A stretch of 64,000 nt of DNA from Kitasatospora azatica KCTC 9699 (GCF_000744785.1 NZ_JQMO01000002.1:1240001-1304000); one strand, 5' to 3'; counted from the first letter of the stretch, positions 1 through 12,190 are shown. The notes: generated by a model from the letters alone, not told the origin. Numbers and translations are program-made.

Positions 1-28
1 CCGCTCCGAGCTGGTGGTACACGAAACC

Positions 29-1135
29 TTAGGCCCCCGTGCCGGCCCCGGCCCCGACCGCCTCAGCCAGGCTCTGGTACCCGCCGCGCCGCAGCCGGGC
101 GCTCAGGCCCTTGTGCACCCGGCGCATCCAGAACGGCCCTTCGTAGATGAACGCGCTGTAGCCCTGCACCAGGTCGGCGCCGGCCAGGATCCGCTGCCAG
201 GCGTCCTCGGCGGTCTCGATGCCGCCCACCGAGACCAGCACCAGCCGGCCCTGGGTGCGCGAGCGCAGCCGCTTGAGCACCTCCAGCGAGCGGTCCTTGA
301 TCGGCGCGCCGGAGAGCCCGCCCATGCCGATCGCCTCGACCTGGGCGGCCGGTGCGATCAGACCCTCGCGGCCGATCGTGGTGTTGTTCGCGATGATCCC
401 GTCCAGGCCGAGTTCCAGGGCCAGGTCGGCGACCGCGTCCACGTCCTCGTCCGCCAGGTCGGGCGCGATCTTCACCAGCAGCGGCACATGGTGCGCGGTG
501 GCCGCGTCGGCGGCCTCGCGCACCGCACTGAGCAGCGGGCGCAGGTGGGAGACGGCCTGCAGGTTGCGCAGCCCGGGGGTGTTCGGCGAGGAGACGTTGA
601 CCACCAGGTAGTCCGCGTGCTTGGCCAGGCGCTCGGTGCTCTTCACGTAGTCGGCGACCGCGTCGGCCTCCTCGACCACCTTGGTCTTGCCGATGTTGAC
701 CCCGACCACCGGCGACAGCGAACCGCGCTGACGGGCCGCCAGCCGGGCCGCGATCCTGGCCGAGCCCTGGTTGTTGAAGCCCATCCGGTTGATCAGCGCC
801 CGGTCCTCGACCAAGCGGAACAGCCGCGGCTGCGGGTTGCCGGGCTGCGGCTCACCGGTGACGGTGCCGATCTCCACGAAGTCGAAGCCGAGCATCGTCA
901 GGCCGTCGATGCCGACCGCGTTCTTGTCGAAGCCCGCGCCGAGCCCGAACGGGCCGGGCAGGTCGAGCCCGAGCGCGGTGGTGCGCAGCGCCCGGTCGCG
1001 CGGCGCCAGCACCAGCGCGACCAGCTGCCGCAGACCGGGTACCGAGGCGGCCAGCCGGATCCAGAAGAAGGCCAGGTGGTGGGCCTTCTCCGGGTCCATC
1101 TTCCGGAAGACCAGGTTGAACAGGATCTTGTACAC
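29..1135 (-). CDS. pyrD: Dihydroorotate dehydrogenase (quinone), class 2
   Basis: Oxidises dihydroorotate to orotate at the membrane, using FMN and passing electrons to quinone; fourth step of UMP synthesis. The 368-residue protein has the class 2 signature [11 protein letters not shown] (about 180-190), the FMN-region segment [13 protein letters not shown] (67-79), and a C-terminal [10 protein letters not shown]...[11 protein letters not shown] phosphate-binding region. The hydrophobic amphipathic N-terminus ([10 protein letters not shown]) fits a membrane-associated class 2 enzyme. I chose the GTG at 1135 because GAGGAG lies just upstream; the longer open frame from 1183 would translate an intergenic hairpin. 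It is the last pyr gene seen here, 59 nt after carB. Confidence 0.95.
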   Translation of the reverse strand: MYKILFNLVFRKMDPEKAHHLAFFWIRLAASVPGLRQLVALVLAPRDRALRTTALGLDLPGPFGLGAGFDKNAVGIDGLTMLGFDFVEIGTVTGEPQPGNPQPRLFRLVEDRALINRMGFNNQGSARIAARLAARQRGSLSPVVGVNIGKTKVVEEADAVADYVKSTERLAKHADYLVVNVSSPNTPGLRNLQAVSHLRPLLSAVREAADAATAHHVPLLVKIAPDLADEDVDAVADLALELGLDGIIANNTTIGREGLIAPAAQVEAIGMGGLSGAPIKDRSLEVLKRLRSRTQGRLVLVSVGGIETAEDAWQRILAGADLVQGYSAFIYEGPFWMRRVHKGLSARLRRGGYQSLAEAVGAGAGTGA

Positions 1136-1151
1136 AGGGCTCCTCGCATGG

Positions 1152-1185
1152 GAATGGGAGGCACCCCACGGGGCGCCTCCCATTC
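1152..1185 (-). terminator. Strong hairpin between carB and pyrD
   Basis: GAATGGGAGGC (1152-1162) and GCCTCCCATTC (1175-1185) form a perfect 11-bp stem around a GC-rich loop. It fills most of the 59-nt carB-pyrD gap, with the pyrD ribosome-binding site just after it. There is no T-run, so it may reduce read-through, act as a processing or stability barrier, or be a terminator with pyrD expressed separately. Confidence 0.6.
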
Positions 1186-1194
1186 AGGATGCTG

Positions 1195-4513
<3,319 letters not shown>

Positions 4514-4521
<8 letters not shown>

Positions 4522-5671
4522 GCTGGCCCTCCATGAGCTGCGCGAAACGATCGAAGAGGTAAGCCGCGTCGTGCGGACCGGCGGCGGCCTCCGGGTGGTA
4601 CTGGACGGAGAAGGCGGGCGTGTCCAGGCACTGCAGGCCCTCGACCACGTCGTCGTTGAGGCAGACGTGGGAGACCTCGGCGCGACCGAACGCGGTGTCG
4701 CTCACCTTGTCCAGCGGGGCCTCCACGGCGAAGCCGTGGTTGTGCGCGGTGACCTCGACCTTGCCGGTGGTGCGGTCCTGCACCGGCTGGTTGATGCCGC
4801 GGTGGCCGTACTTGAGCTTGTAGGTGCCGAAGCCCAGCGCGCGCCCGAGGATCTGGTTGCCGAAGCAGATCCCGAAGAACGGGGTCTTGCGGCTGAGCAC
4901 CTCGCGCAGCACCGCGACCTGGTGGTCGGCGGTGGCCGGGTCACCGGGGCCGTTGGAGAAGAAGACGCCGTCCGGCTTGACCGCGTAGATGTCCTCGACG
5001 GTGGCGTTGGCCGGCAGCACGTGCACCTCGATGCCGCGCTCGGCCATCCGCTGCGGGGTCATCGCCTTGATGCCCAGGTCGACGGCGGCCACGGTGAACT
5101 TCTTGGCACCGATCGCCGGGACCACGTAGGTCTCGGTGGTGGCCACCTCGGCGCACAGGTCGGCGCCCTTCATCTCGGGCGCCCGCAGCACCCGCTGCAG
5201 CAGCTCGGCCTGCTCGGCCAGCGCCTCGCCGGAGAAGATGCCGACCCGCATCGCCCCGCGCTCGCGCAGGTGCCGGGTGAGCGCCCGGGTGTCGATGCCG
5301 CTGATCCCGACCACGCCCTGGCTGGCCAGCTCCTCGTCCAGCGAGCGGAGCGAGCGCCAGTTGGAGGGCACCCGGGCGGGGTCGCGGACCACGTAGCCGG
5401 CCACCCAGATCTGCTTGGACTCGTCGTCCTCGTCGTTCCAGCCGGTGTTGCCGATCTGCGGGGCCGTCATGACCACCACCTGGCGGTGGTAGGACGGGTC
5501 GGTCAGGGTCTCCTGGTAGCCGGACATGCCGGTGTTGAAGACGGCCTCGCCGAAGGTCTCGCCGATCGCGCCGTACGCCTGGCCACGGAAGGTACGACCG
5601 TCCTCCAGGACCAGCACGGCAGGCACACGCTCCCGCCAGGGGCGCGGCTTGGTGGGGGCAGGTGCGGTCAT
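4514..5671 (-). CDS. carA: Carbamoyl-phosphate synthase small (glutaminase) subunit
   Basis: Hydrolyses glutamine and delivers ammonia to CarB. The 385-residue protein has the N-terminal CPSase small-chain domain ([32 protein letters not shown]) and a C-terminal class I glutamine amidotransferase domain with nucleophile Cys269 in [10 protein letters not shown] and the His359/Glu361 pair in QYHPE. The ATG start overlaps the TGA of the upstream membrane-protein gene (ATGA, 5668-5671) and the stop overlaps the carB start, so three consecutive genes are physically coupled. Nothing unusual in the catalytic residues. Confidence 0.97.
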
Positions 5672-6273
5672 GGTGTTACGCCTTCCGTCTTCTTCGTACG
5701 TACTGCAGTCTTTTCGGCGGCCAGCCGGCCGATCTCGGTGACCCAGGCCGCGTGCTGGTCCGGGTGGTCCAGCCGGAAGCCGGACTCCAACGCCTTGCCC
5801 TGCAAGGTCCAGCCGACCACCAGCAGACCGGCCGGGACCACCTTGCCGGCGATGCCGGAGTCGGTCCGAGCACCCGTCAGTTCCTCGGCGGGCAGCCAGA
5901 GGTCGACGTCGCCCGGGCGGCGGACCAGCAGGCCCCGCTCGGTCAGGGTCAGCTCGGCCAGGCTCCTGGTCCCCAGCCCGTGCGCCACCACCCGGTCCAG
6001 CCAGTTCCCGGCGGTGGTGCTGCCGTGGTAGCGGCCGCTGCTCTCCAGGATGGGCGTGCCGGTCTCGCTCGGCACGGCGGGCAGGGCCGACAGGTCGGAC
6101 TGCAGGGTCCGCCGCCAGTTCCAGCCCTGGCGCATCAGCCAGTAGACCAGCGCGACCAGGATCAGCAGGCCGACGATCCAACCGATGTGCGTCGGCCAGT
6201 CGTTGACCTTGGCCTTCTCCATCGCCTGCAGCGCGCCCACGGTGCCGTTCGTGAGCTCGCTCCGCTCGCTCAT
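5668..6273 (-). CDS. Single-pass membrane protein of the pyr operon, unknown function
   Basis: A 201-residue protein with one clear transmembrane helix (about 32-47, [18 protein letters not shown]) followed by a mostly soluble C-terminal part. The region around 105-175 ([23 protein letters not shown]...[15 protein letters not shown]) has the alternating beta pattern of a PH-like fold, and homologues in this position are usually annotated as integral membrane or PH-like proteins. It overlaps pyrC by 4 nt upstream and carA by 4 nt downstream, so it is made with the pyr enzymes. Its role is unknown; the operon position is the only functional hint. An internal ATG (codon 18) is an alternative start. 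Confidence 0.85.
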   Translation of the reverse strand: MSERSELTNGTVGALQAMEKAKVNDWPTHIGWIVGLLILVALVYWLMRQGWNWRRTLQSDLSALPAVPSETGTPILESSGRYHGSTTAGNWLDRVVAHGLGTRSLAELTLTERGLLVRRPGDVDLWLPAEELTGARTDSGIAGKVVPAGLLVVGWTLQGKALESGFRLDHPDQHAAWVTEIGRLAAEKTAVRTKKTEGVTP

Positions 6274-7574
6274 ACGAGCTCGCCCGGCTCGACCAGCTCG
6301 CCGGCCAGCACGGTGGCCACCCCGCGCAGGAAGGTGGCGTGCACCCGTCCCGGCAGGTCAAGGCCCTTGTAAGGGGTGTTGCGGCTGCGGGTGGCGAAGC
6401 TGTCGGGGTTCACGGTGCCACGGTACGCGGGATCGAAGAGCACCAGGTTGGCCGGTTCACCGACCGAGACGGGCCGCCCGTGGCCGGCCAGCCGGCCGAT
6501 CCGCGCGGGGCGGTGCGACATCCGGTCGGCGACGCCCTCCCAGGTCAGCAGGCCGGTGTCGACCATGGCCTGCTGGACCACCGAGAGCGCGGTCTCCAGG
6601 CCGACCATCCCCATCGCGGCGACCGCCCACTCGCAGTCCTTGTCCTCGGCGGGGTGCGGGGCGTGGTCGGTGGCGACCGCGTCGATGGTGCCGTCGGCCA
6701 GCGCGCTGCGCAGCGCGTGCACGTCCTCGGCGGTGCGCAGCGGCGGGTTCACCTTGTAGACCGGGTCGTAGGAGCGGACCAGCTCGTCGGTGAGCAGCAG
6801 GTGGTGCGGGGTCACCTCGGCGGTGACGTCCCAGCCCTTGGCCTTGGCCCAGCGGATGATCTCCACCGATCCGGCGGTGGAGACGTGGCAGACGTGCAGC
6901 CGGGAGCCGACGTGCGCGGCGAGCAGCACGTCGCGGGCGATGATCGCCTCCTCTGCCACGGCCGGCCAGCCGCCGAGCCCGAGCTCGCCGGAGACCTGGC
7001 CCTCGTTCATCTGGGCGCCCTCGGTCAGCCGCGGCTCCTGGGCGTGCTGGGCGACCACCCCGTCGAAGGCCTTCACGTACTCCAGCGCGCGGCGCATGAT
7101 CACCGCGTCGTCGACGCACTTGCCGTCGTCGGAGAAGACCCGCACGTTCGCGGCCGAGTCGTGCATCGCGCCGAGCTCGGCGAGCTTCTTGCCCTCCAGG
7201 CCGACGGTGACGGCGCCGACCGGCTGCACGTCGCAGTAGCCGGCCTCCTGGCCGAGCCGCCAGACCTGCTCGACCACACCGGCGGTGTCGGCGACCGGGA
7301 AGGTGTTGGCCATCGCGTGGACGGCGGTGTAGCCGCCCTTGGCCGCGGCCTGGGTGCCGGTCAGCACGGTCTCGGCGTCCTCGCGGCCGGGCTCGCGCAG
7401 GTGGGTGTGCAGGTCGACCAGGCCGGGCAGGGCGATCAGGCCGTGCGCGTCGATGTCCACGTCGGCGTCGGCGGTCAGGCCGGTGCCGATCTGCTCGATC
7501 AGGCCGTCCACGATGAGGATGTCCTGCGCGGGGCCGCCGAGGATCTGGGCGTTGCGGATCAGGTAGCTACTCAC
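6270..7574 (-). CDS. pyrC: Dihydroorotase
   Basis: Cyclises N-carbamoyl-aspartate to dihydroorotate, third step of UMP synthesis. The 434-residue amidohydrolase carries the metal-binding HTHLREPG motif (56-63), the DDGKCVDDA region, and the C-terminal TDHAPHP motif that supplies the catalytic Asp. The length fits the longer class I bacterial enzymes. It starts with GTG, overlapping the pyrB stop as GTGA (7571-7574), and its TGA overlaps the next start. In some bacteria such dihydroorotases associate with aspartate transcarbamoylase; the adjacent pyrB is compatible with that but does not show it. Confidence 0.96.
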   Translation of the reverse strand: MSSYLIRNAQILGGPAQDILIVDGLIEQIGTGLTADADVDIDAHGLIALPGLVDLHTHLREPGREDAETVLTGTQAAAKGGYTAVHAMANTFPVADTAGVVEQVWRLGQEAGYCDVQPVGAVTVGLEGKKLAELGAMHDSAANVRVFSDDGKCVDDAVIMRRALEYVKAFDGVVAQHAQEPRLTEGAQMNEGQVSGELGLGGWPAVAEEAIIARDVLLAAHVGSRLHVCHVSTAGSVEIIRWAKAKGWDVTAEVTPHHLLLTDELVRSYDPVYKVNPPLRTAEDVHALRSALADGTIDAVATDHAPHPAEDKDCEWAVAAMGMVGLETALSVVQQAMVDTGLLTWEGVADRMSHRPARIGRLAGHGRPVSVGEPANLVLFDPAYRGTVNPDSFATRSRNTPYKGLDLPGRVHATFLRGVATVLAGELVEPGELV

Positions 7575-8548
7575 TTGGCGGCCTCACTGGTGTTGGTGCT
7601 GTGGTTGTCTGCCAGGGTTGCCCCACCCAGCAGGAGGTACAGGACGGCCATCCGGATCGAGACGCCGTTGGCGACCTGCTCGACGGCGGTGCAGCGCGGC
7701 GAGTCGGCCACCTCGGCGGTGATCTCCATGCCGCGGACCATCGGGCCGGGGTGCATCACGATGGCGTGCTCGGGCAGCCGGGCCATCCGCAGACCGTCCA
7801 TCCCGTAGCGGCGCGAGTACTCGCGCTCGGTCGGGAAGAACGCGGCGTTCATCCGCTCGCGCTGGACCCGCAGCAGCATCAGCGCGTCGCTCTTGGCGAG
7901 CGTGGCGTCGAGGTCGTAGCTGACCTCGCACGGCCAGTTGTCGATGCCGATCGGCAGCAGGGTGGGCGGCGCGACGAAGGTGACCTGGGCGCCCAGGGTG
8001 TTCAGCAGCAGCACGTTGGAGCGGGCCACCCGGCTGTGCAGCACGTCGCCGACGATGGTGATCCGGCGGCCGTTGAGGTCCTTGCCGAGGCCCGGGTTGA
8101 GGTGCCGGCGCATGGTGAAGGCGTCGAGCAGGGCCTGGGTGGGGTGCTCGTGGGTGCCGTCGCCGGCGTTGATCACACTGCCGTGCAGCCAGTCGGACTG
8201 GGCGAGGCGGGCCGGCGCGCCGGAGGCGTGGTGGCGGATCACCACGGCGTCGGCGCCCATCGCCTGCAGGGTCAGCGCGGTGTCCTTCAGGCTTTCGCCC
8301 TTGGAGACCGAGGAGCCCTTGGCGGCGAAGTTGATCACGTCGGCCGAGAGGCGCTTCTCGGCGACCTCGAAGGAGGTCTTGGTACGGGTGGAGTCCTCGA
8401 AGAAGAGGTTGACGACGGTGCGGCCGCGCAGCGTGGGGAGTTTCTTGACGGCCCGTCCGGAGAGCTGGGCGAGCTCCTCGGCGGTGTCCAGGATCAGCAG
8501 CGCGTCGTCGCGGCTGAGATCGGCGGCGGAGACGAGGTGGCGCTTCAC
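7571..8548 (-). CDS. pyrB: Aspartate carbamoyltransferase, catalytic chain
   Basis: Condenses carbamoyl phosphate with aspartate. The 325-residue protein has the carbamoyl-phosphate loop [13 protein letters not shown] (49-61), the second phosphate site [10 protein letters not shown] (78-86), and [10 protein letters not shown] for the substrate-proximal region. No pyrI regulatory chain is present next to it, as usual outside enterobacteria. GTG start at 8548, 8 nt after the pyrR stop; the ribosome-binding site is weak, suggesting coupling to pyrR translation. Confidence 0.96.
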   Translation of the reverse strand: MKRHLVSAADLSRDDALLILDTAEELAQLSGRAVKKLPTLRGRTVVNLFFEDSTRTKTSFEVAEKRLSADVINFAAKGSSVSKGESLKDTALTLQAMGADAVVIRHHASGAPARLAQSDWLHGSVINAGDGTHEHPTQALLDAFTMRRHLNPGLGKDLNGRRITIVGDVLHSRVARSNVLLLNTLGAQVTFVAPPTLLPIGIDNWPCEVSYDLDATLAKSDALMLLRVQRERMNAAFFPTEREYSRRYGMDGLRMARLPEHAIVMHPGPMVRGMEITAEVADSPRCTAVEQVANGVSIRMAVLYLLLGGATLADNHSTNTSEAAK

Positions 8549-8556
8549 AGGTGGTT

Positions 8557-9165
8557 CTACTCCGGGGTGGACGGGGCGGCGAGGGCCTGCGAGCTGCGGG
8601 CGGCGTAGTCGCGGTCGCCGACCAGCACGGCGTCCTGGCCGTCGGTGTCGGAGAGCTGGACCTGCACGGCCTCGCGCAGCGAGGTGGGCAGGTTCTTGCC
8701 CACGTAGTCGGCGCGGATGGGCAGCTCGCGGTGGCCGCGGTCGACCAGGACGGCGAGCTGCACGGCGCGCGGGCGGCCGATGTCGCCGAGGGCGTCGAGG
8801 GCGGCGCGCACGGTGCGGCCGGAGAAGAGCACGTCGTCGACCAGGATCACCAGCTTGCCGTCGATCCCGGTGGGCGGGATCTCGGTGTGCTCCAGGGCGC
8901 GGGCGGGCTTGAGCCGCAGGTCGTCCCGGTACATGGTGATGTCGAGGGTGCCGAGCGGGATCTCGCGGCCGGTGATCTGCGTCAGCTTGGCGTGCAGCCG
9001 GCGGGCGAGATGGACGCCACGGGTGTGGATGCCGAGGAGGACGACGTCCTCCGCGCCCTTGGCGCGCTCCACGATCTCGTGCGCGATCCGGGTGATCACC
9101 CGGGAGATGTCCGCGCCGTCCAGCACCTGGTGCGGCGGACGCGGTGTGTCAGTCTGTGTGGTCAT
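8557..9165 (-). CDS. pyrR: Pyr operon regulator / uracil phosphoribosyltransferase PyrR
   Basis: RNA-binding regulator that senses UMP/UTP versus PRPP and also has uracil phosphoribosyltransferase activity. The 202-residue protein contains the type I PRTase PRPP loop [13 protein letters not shown] (106-118) and the flexible-loop region DITMYRDDL (75-83). It heads the operon, with an ATG preceded by AAGGAGG at 9177-9183. A hairpin matching the known PyrR-binding loop consensus sits 1 nt from that Shine-Dalgarno, so the gene and operon are probably self-regulated at translation initiation. Confidence 0.96.
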   Translation of the reverse strand: MTTQTDTPRPPHQVLDGADISRVITRIAHEIVERAKGAEDVVLLGIHTRGVHLARRLHAKLTQITGREIPLGTLDITMYRDDLRLKPARALEHTEIPPTGIDGKLVILVDDVLFSGRTVRAALDALGDIGRPRAVQLAVLVDRGHRELPIRADYVGKNLPTSLREAVQVQLSDTDGQDAVLVGDRDYAARSSQALAAPSTPE

Positions 9166-9184
9166 GCCGAAGCGGACCTCCTTC

Positions 9185-9202
9185 CCCGCCTCACTGGACG
9201 GG
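9185..9202 (-). promoter_or_regulatory. Putative PyrR-binding loop next to pyrR Shine-Dalgarno
   Basis: On the minus strand the leader reads CCCG-TCCAGTGAGG-CGGG, a 4-bp stem whose loop contains UCCAGUGAGGC. This fits the core UCCNGNGAGGY that I recall from Bacillus PyrR-binding loops. The pyrR SD (AAGGAGG, 9177-9183) follows after one nucleotide, so a bound PyrR-UMP complex could block ribosomes, the mode described for Mycobacterium smegmatis. No attenuator terminator is visible between it and pyrR. Confidence 0.7.
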
Positions 9203-9253
9203 CCTTAAAGGATGTCTTGGGATGGCTGCCCGGTCGTGCCGGAGGCCTCAGCC

Positions 9254-9259
9254 ATGCTA
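9254..9259 (-). promoter_or_regulatory. Possible pyrR -10 element
   Basis: TAGCAT on the minus strand, about 90 nt upstream of pyrR, fits the TANNNT vegetative -10 pattern. I see no good -35 at 17-18 nt. A transcript starting here would carry the PyrR-binding-loop-like hairpin in its leader. Confidence 0.3.
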
Positions 9260-9344
9260 CCAGGGTGATCATGCGGTGCCCGCCAGCCTTTGTGTCGTGT
9301 TCACGCAGAGGTAGCAGACCATTCGCACGACTGCCCCATTCGGC

Positions 9345-9374
9345 TTGACGCGGCTACCTTACTCTACGTAACCT
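9345..9374 (+). promoter_or_regulatory. bldD promoter
   Basis: TTGACG (9345-9350) and TAACCT (9369-9374) are separated by 18 nt and match the -35/-10 pattern of vegetative sigma (HrdB-type) promoters. Transcription would start near 9381, giving a leader of about 110 nt before the bldD ATG. The spacer and -10 are overlapped by BldD-box-like sequences. The 324-nt gap 9166-9489 otherwise holds only the divergent pyrR leader. Confidence 0.6.
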
Positions 9375-9387
9375 CACAGTGAGTTAC
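9359..9387. promoter_or_regulatory. BldD operator in its own promoter
   Basis: TTACTCTACGTAA (9359-9371) matches 8 of the 9 fixed positions of the published BldD consensus tnACnC(A/T)GnGTnA as I recall it, lying between -35 and -10. It is followed by the near-palindrome GTAACCTCAC-A-GTGAGTTAC (9368-9387), which overlaps the -10 and the likely start site. BldD is known to repress its own gene in S. coelicolor, so the placement fits autorepression. Confidence 0.6.
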
Positions 9388-9489
9388 GGAACGGGCGTCG
9401 AACCCACCGGTCGGACGTTCTGGGCAGCGGGGCACCCCTCCTCTCCCCCGTGACCACCATGAACACGCAATTCTCGTCCGGGGAGAACA

Positions 9490-9993
9490 ATGTCCAGCGA
9501 CTACGCGAAGCAGCTCGGAGGCAAACTCCGCGCCATCCGCACTCAGCAGGGGCTCTCCCTGCACGGCGTTGAGGAGAAGTCCCAGGGGCGCTGGAAGGCA
9601 GTCGTCGTCGGCTCCTACGAGCGCGGCGACCGCGCGGTGACCGTGCAGCGACTCGCCGAGCTGGCCGAGTTCTACGGCGTCCCGGTGCAGGAGCTGCTGC
9701 CCGGCGGCACCCCGGGCGGTGCGGCCGAGCCGCCGCCGCGCCTGGTGCTGGACCTGGAGAGACTGACTCAGGTCCCGTCCGAGAAGGCCGGCCCGCTGCA
9801 GCGCTACGCGGCCACCATCCAGTCCCAGCGCGGTGACTACAACGGCAAGGTGCTGTCGATCCGCCAGGACGACCTGCGCACGCTGGCCGTGATCTACGAC
9901 CAGTCGCCGTCGATCCTCACCGAGCAGCTGATCAGCTGGGGCGTGCTCAACTCCGACGCGCGCCGCGCGGTCCGCGAGGAGGACGCGAGCTGA
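9490..9993 (+). CDS. bldD: Developmental master regulator BldD (c-di-GMP-responsive)
   Basis: Represses sporulation genes during vegetative growth; dimerises on DNA when a c-di-GMP tetramer bridges two C-terminal domains. The 167-residue protein has an N-terminal XRE/Cro-type helix-turn-helix (about 8-70, LRAIRTQQGLSLHGVEEKS) and the c-di-GMP signature RGD-X8-RQDD at Arg114-Asp116 and Arg125-Asp128, fully intact. Its near-identity in key residues to the S. coelicolor protein (also 167 aa) and its position between pyrR and efp/nusB make the assignment firm. It is monocistronic, with its own promoter, a BldD-box overlap and a strong terminator. Confidence 0.98.
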   Translation: MSSDYAKQLGGKLRAIRTQQGLSLHGVEEKSQGRWKAVVVGSYERGDRAVTVQRLAELAEFYGVPVQELLPGGTPGGAAEPPPRLVLDLERLTQVPSEKAGPLQRYAATIQSQRGDYNGKVLSIRQDDLRTLAVIYDQSPSILTEQLISWGVLNSDARRAVREEDAS

Positions 9994-10026
9994 GCTCCGC
10001 CCAGTCTCGTTAGCTGAAGAAACGTC

Positions 10027-10057
10027 ACGGCGCGGCCCTTGCGGGCCGCGCCGTTGT
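10027..10057 (+). terminator. bldD terminator
   Basis: A perfect 12-bp stem, ACGGCGCGGCCC / GGGCCGCGCCGT with TTGC loop (10027-10054), followed by TTGTCGTTG. It lies 34 nt after the bldD stop and faces the convergent thioesterase-like gene, so it may work in both directions. Confidence 0.85.
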
Positions 10058-10125
10058 CGTTGCCGGATGCGCCGGGCGCTCGGGGGCTCGGCCGAGGCGG
10101 CCGGGTCGCGTTGCGCGCTGCGGTG

Positions 10126-10974
10126 CTACTGCTGCACGCGGGGCGCGCGGGCCAGCTGGCGCGACTGGGCGACCAGGCGGCCCGCCTCGTCCCAGATCTC
10201 GCAGTCCTCCTCGAAGTAGCCGCCGGCCAGGTTGCGGGTGGCGTGACTGACCCGCAGCCAGCCCGGCGCCGGCACGGCCCGCAGGTGGACGGTCAGCTCG
10301 ATGGTCGGCGCCCAGCCGGGTATCCCGAGGTCGAAGGTGACCGGCGGCAGCGCGTCGGCGACCAGCAGCAGCGCCAGCGGGTCGGGCTCGCGACCGTCGG
10401 CCAGGCGGAACCAGCCCTGGATCCGGCCCTCCTTGGACGGCTGCCCGAGCGCCCAGCCGACGGTGGCCGGGTCCAGCCGCAGGTCGAAGCGCTGCAGCAG
10501 GGCGGCCTGCTCGACGAAGGCCGGCGGGGCGTGCTCCACCCCGATGCACTGCTCCTTGGGCGGCAGGGCGGGCGGGGTGGCCGAGGTCTGCACCTCGCCG
10601 TCCAGGGCGGCCAGCTCGCCGTAGCTGGCCAGCACTCTGAGCCGCTCGACCGGCGTGCCGTCCTCGTCGTCCTGGTAGAGCACGGCGGTGGCGGTGGAGA
10701 GCGAACGGCCGCGCCGGACCACCTCGGTACGGACCGAGACCGGGCCGGGGCGGGAGGCGGAGAGGTAGTAGCAGCTGATCGAGAGCGGGTCCGGGTGCTC
10801 GGGCAGCTCCTGGCGCAGCGCGTTGGCGGCGACCGCGAGCAGAAGGCCGCCGTTGATCCCGCCGCCGATCTGCCAGCCGGTTCCCAACTCACCGCGGTAG
10901 CACCCGGACTCGCCGTCCGGGTGCAGCGCGATGCCCTGGTCGAACTCACTGCTTGTCGCGGTCGCGGTGGTCAT
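10126..10974 (-). CDS. Acyl-CoA thioesterase-like double hot-dog protein
   Basis: A 282-residue protein resembling the TesB/acyl-CoA thioesterase II superfamily: N-terminal hot-dog with the substrate-side segment IGGGINGGLLLAVAANAL (36-53), a middle charged linker, and a second hot-dog ending in RVSHATRNLAGGYFEEDCEIWDEAGRLVAQSRQLA, the typical last strands of this family. It presumably hydrolyses acyl-CoA, but the substrate cannot be read from sequence. ATG start preceded by GAGAGGG. It is monocistronic between the bldD terminator and the nusB terminator, with a 12-bp perfect palindrome 26-37 nt upstream of the start. Confidence 0.75.
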   Translation of the reverse strand: MTTATATSSEFDQGIALHPDGESGCYRGELGTGWQIGGGINGGLLLAVAANALRQELPEHPDPLSISCYYLSASRPGPVSVRTEVVRRGRSLSTATAVLYQDDEDGTPVERLRVLASYGELAALDGEVQTSATPPALPPKEQCIGVEHAPPAFVEQAALLQRFDLRLDPATVGWALGQPSKEGRIQGWFRLADGREPDPLALLLVADALPPVTFDLGIPGWAPTIELTVHLRAVPAPGWLRVSHATRNLAGGYFEEDCEIWDEAGRLVAQSRQLARAPRVQQ

Positions 10975-10999
10975 GCGAACGCCGCCCTCTCTACGAAGT

Positions 11000-11011
11000 T
11001 ACTGGCCAGTA
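11000..11011. promoter_or_regulatory. Palindromic operator candidate upstream of thioesterase gene
   Basis: TACTGGCCAGTA is a perfect 12-bp palindrome in the short promoter region of the thioesterase-like gene. TetR-family fatty-acid regulators often use sites of this kind, but the cognate regulator is not in the window and no promoter hexamers are clear. Confidence 0.4.
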
Positions 11012-11040
11012 GGCAGCTTACTCCAGGGCGGTGAACTGGC

Positions 11041-11073
11041 GATGGCCGCCAGACGATTCGTCTGGCGGCCATC
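11041..11073 (-). terminator. nusB-distal hairpin
   Basis: GATGGCCGCCAGACGA (11041-11056) and its exact reverse complement (11058-11073) flank a single T, forming a 16-bp inverted repeat 40 nt after the nusB stop. No T-run follows on the minus strand, which is common for GC-rich actinobacterial terminators. Confidence 0.75.
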
Positions 11074-11113
11074 AGCGCATGCCGATCGGAGCACGGGGGC
11101 TCGGTGGCGGGGC

Positions 11114-11551
11114 TCAGCGGCGGATCGAGGCCTTGTTCTCCTGGAACCTGGCCAGCAGTCCGTTGACGAAGCCCGGCGAGTCGTCCGTGGAGTACTCCTT
11201 GGCGATCTCCACCGACTCGTCCAGGACGACCGCGTCCGGCACGCCGTCTTCCCAGATCAGCTCGTAGGCACCGAGCCGCAGGACGTTGCGGTCCACCACC
11301 GGCATCCGGTCCAGCGTCCAGCCGACCGCGTAGCTCGAGATGAGCTCGTCGATCCGGCGGGCGTGCTGCACATAGCCCTCGACCAGTTGCATGGTGTACT
11401 CGGCGACCTGCGGGACGCCCTCGTCCGGCTTGGGCTCCCGCGCACGGGCCACCCAGTCGGCGAGCACCGAGAGCGGATCGACGCCGCGGTGGTCGGCCTC
11501 GAAGAGGATCTGGAAGGCGCGCGTGCGGGCCTTGCTGCGTGCGGCCGACAC
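11114..11551 (-). CDS. nusB: Transcription antitermination factor NusB
   Basis: Binds boxA RNA with NusE/S10 in rRNA antitermination complexes. At 145 residues it has the NusB-family RNA-binding N-terminus (SKARTRAFQILFEADHRG) and the C-terminal signature VLRLGAYELIWEDGVPDAVVLDESVEIAKEYS, ending GFVNGLLARFQ. GTG start two nucleotides after the efp stop, so it is co-transcribed and probably translationally coupled with efp. Confidence 0.95.
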   Translation of the reverse strand: MSAARSKARTRAFQILFEADHRGVDPLSVLADWVARAREPKPDEGVPQVAEYTMQLVEGYVQHARRIDELISSYAVGWTLDRMPVVDRNVLRLGAYELIWEDGVPDAVVLDESVEIAKEYSTDDSPGFVNGLLARFQENKASIRR

Positions 11552-11553
11552 GG

Positions 11554-12120
11554 TTACTTGTTCACCCGGCCGAGGTAGCTGCCGTCACGGGTGTCGACCT
11601 TGATCTTCTCGCCGGTGGTGATGAAGAGCGGAACGGCGATCTCCGCACCGGTCTCCAGCTTGGCCGGCTTGGTGCCACCGGTGGAGCGGTCGCCCTGCAG
11701 ACCGGGCTCGGTCTCCTCGATGACCAGCTCGACGGAGGCCGGCAGCTCGATGTAGAGCGGGTTGCCCTCGTACACCGCGACCAGGGCCTCGAAGCCCTCG
11801 AGCAGGTACTTGGCGGCGTCGCCGACGACCTCGGGGCCGATCATCAGCTGGTCGTAGGTGTCCATGTCCATGAACACGAACTGCTCGCCGTCCTTGTACG
11901 AGAACTGCATGCCGCGCTTGTCGACATTGGCGGTCTCGACCTTGGTGCCCGCGTTGAACGTCTTGTCGACGACCTTGCCGCTCAGTACGTGCTTGAGCTT
12001 GGTGCGCACGAAGGCAGGGCCCTTGCCCGGCTTGACGTGCTGGAACTCGACCACGGACCAGAGCTGGTCGTTGTCGAGCTTGAGGACCATGCCGTTCTTG
12101 AGATCGTTCGTGGAAGCCAC
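11554..12120 (-). CDS. efp: Elongation factor P
   Basis: Relieves ribosome stalling at consecutive prolines. The 188-residue protein has the three-domain EF-P layout: KOW-like N-terminal domain with the tip loop [13 protein letters not shown] (30-42), then the two OB domains (ending [19 protein letters not shown]). The tip is the palindromic PGKGP type (Lys33) that has been reported in actinobacteria to work without lysine modification. I chose the GTG at 12120 ([10 protein letters not shown]) because AGGAG lies upstream and the length fits the family; the open frame extends further into non-coding sequence. Next to the pepP-like gene, as in many bacteria. Confidence 0.96.
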   Translation of the reverse strand: MASTNDLKNGMVLKLDNDQLWSVVEFQHVKPGKGPAFVRTKLKHVLSGKVVDKTFNAGTKVETANVDKRGMQFSYKDGEQFVFMDMDTYDQLMIGPEVVGDAAKYLLEGFEALVAVYEGNPLYIELPASVELVIEETEPGLQGDRSTGGTKPAKLETGAEIAVPLFITTGEKIKVDTRDGSYLGRVNK

Positions 12121-12190
12121 GGGCGCACTTACTCCTGATATAGCTGTCAAGGAACCAAGGGGTGCGCGCCTGTTCCACCGGAGTCGGTGG

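Noticed and set aside
1136..1183. A 16-residue N-terminal extension of PyrD (MGGAPWGASHSHARSP)
   Set aside because: It would translate the intergenic hairpin and lacks a ribosome-binding site; the GTG at 1135 has GAGGAG.
12145..12150. TTGACA upstream of efp as a -35 box
   Set aside because: At 17-18 nt downstream there is no TANNNT; the spaced hexamer is TGCGCC, just before the start codon.
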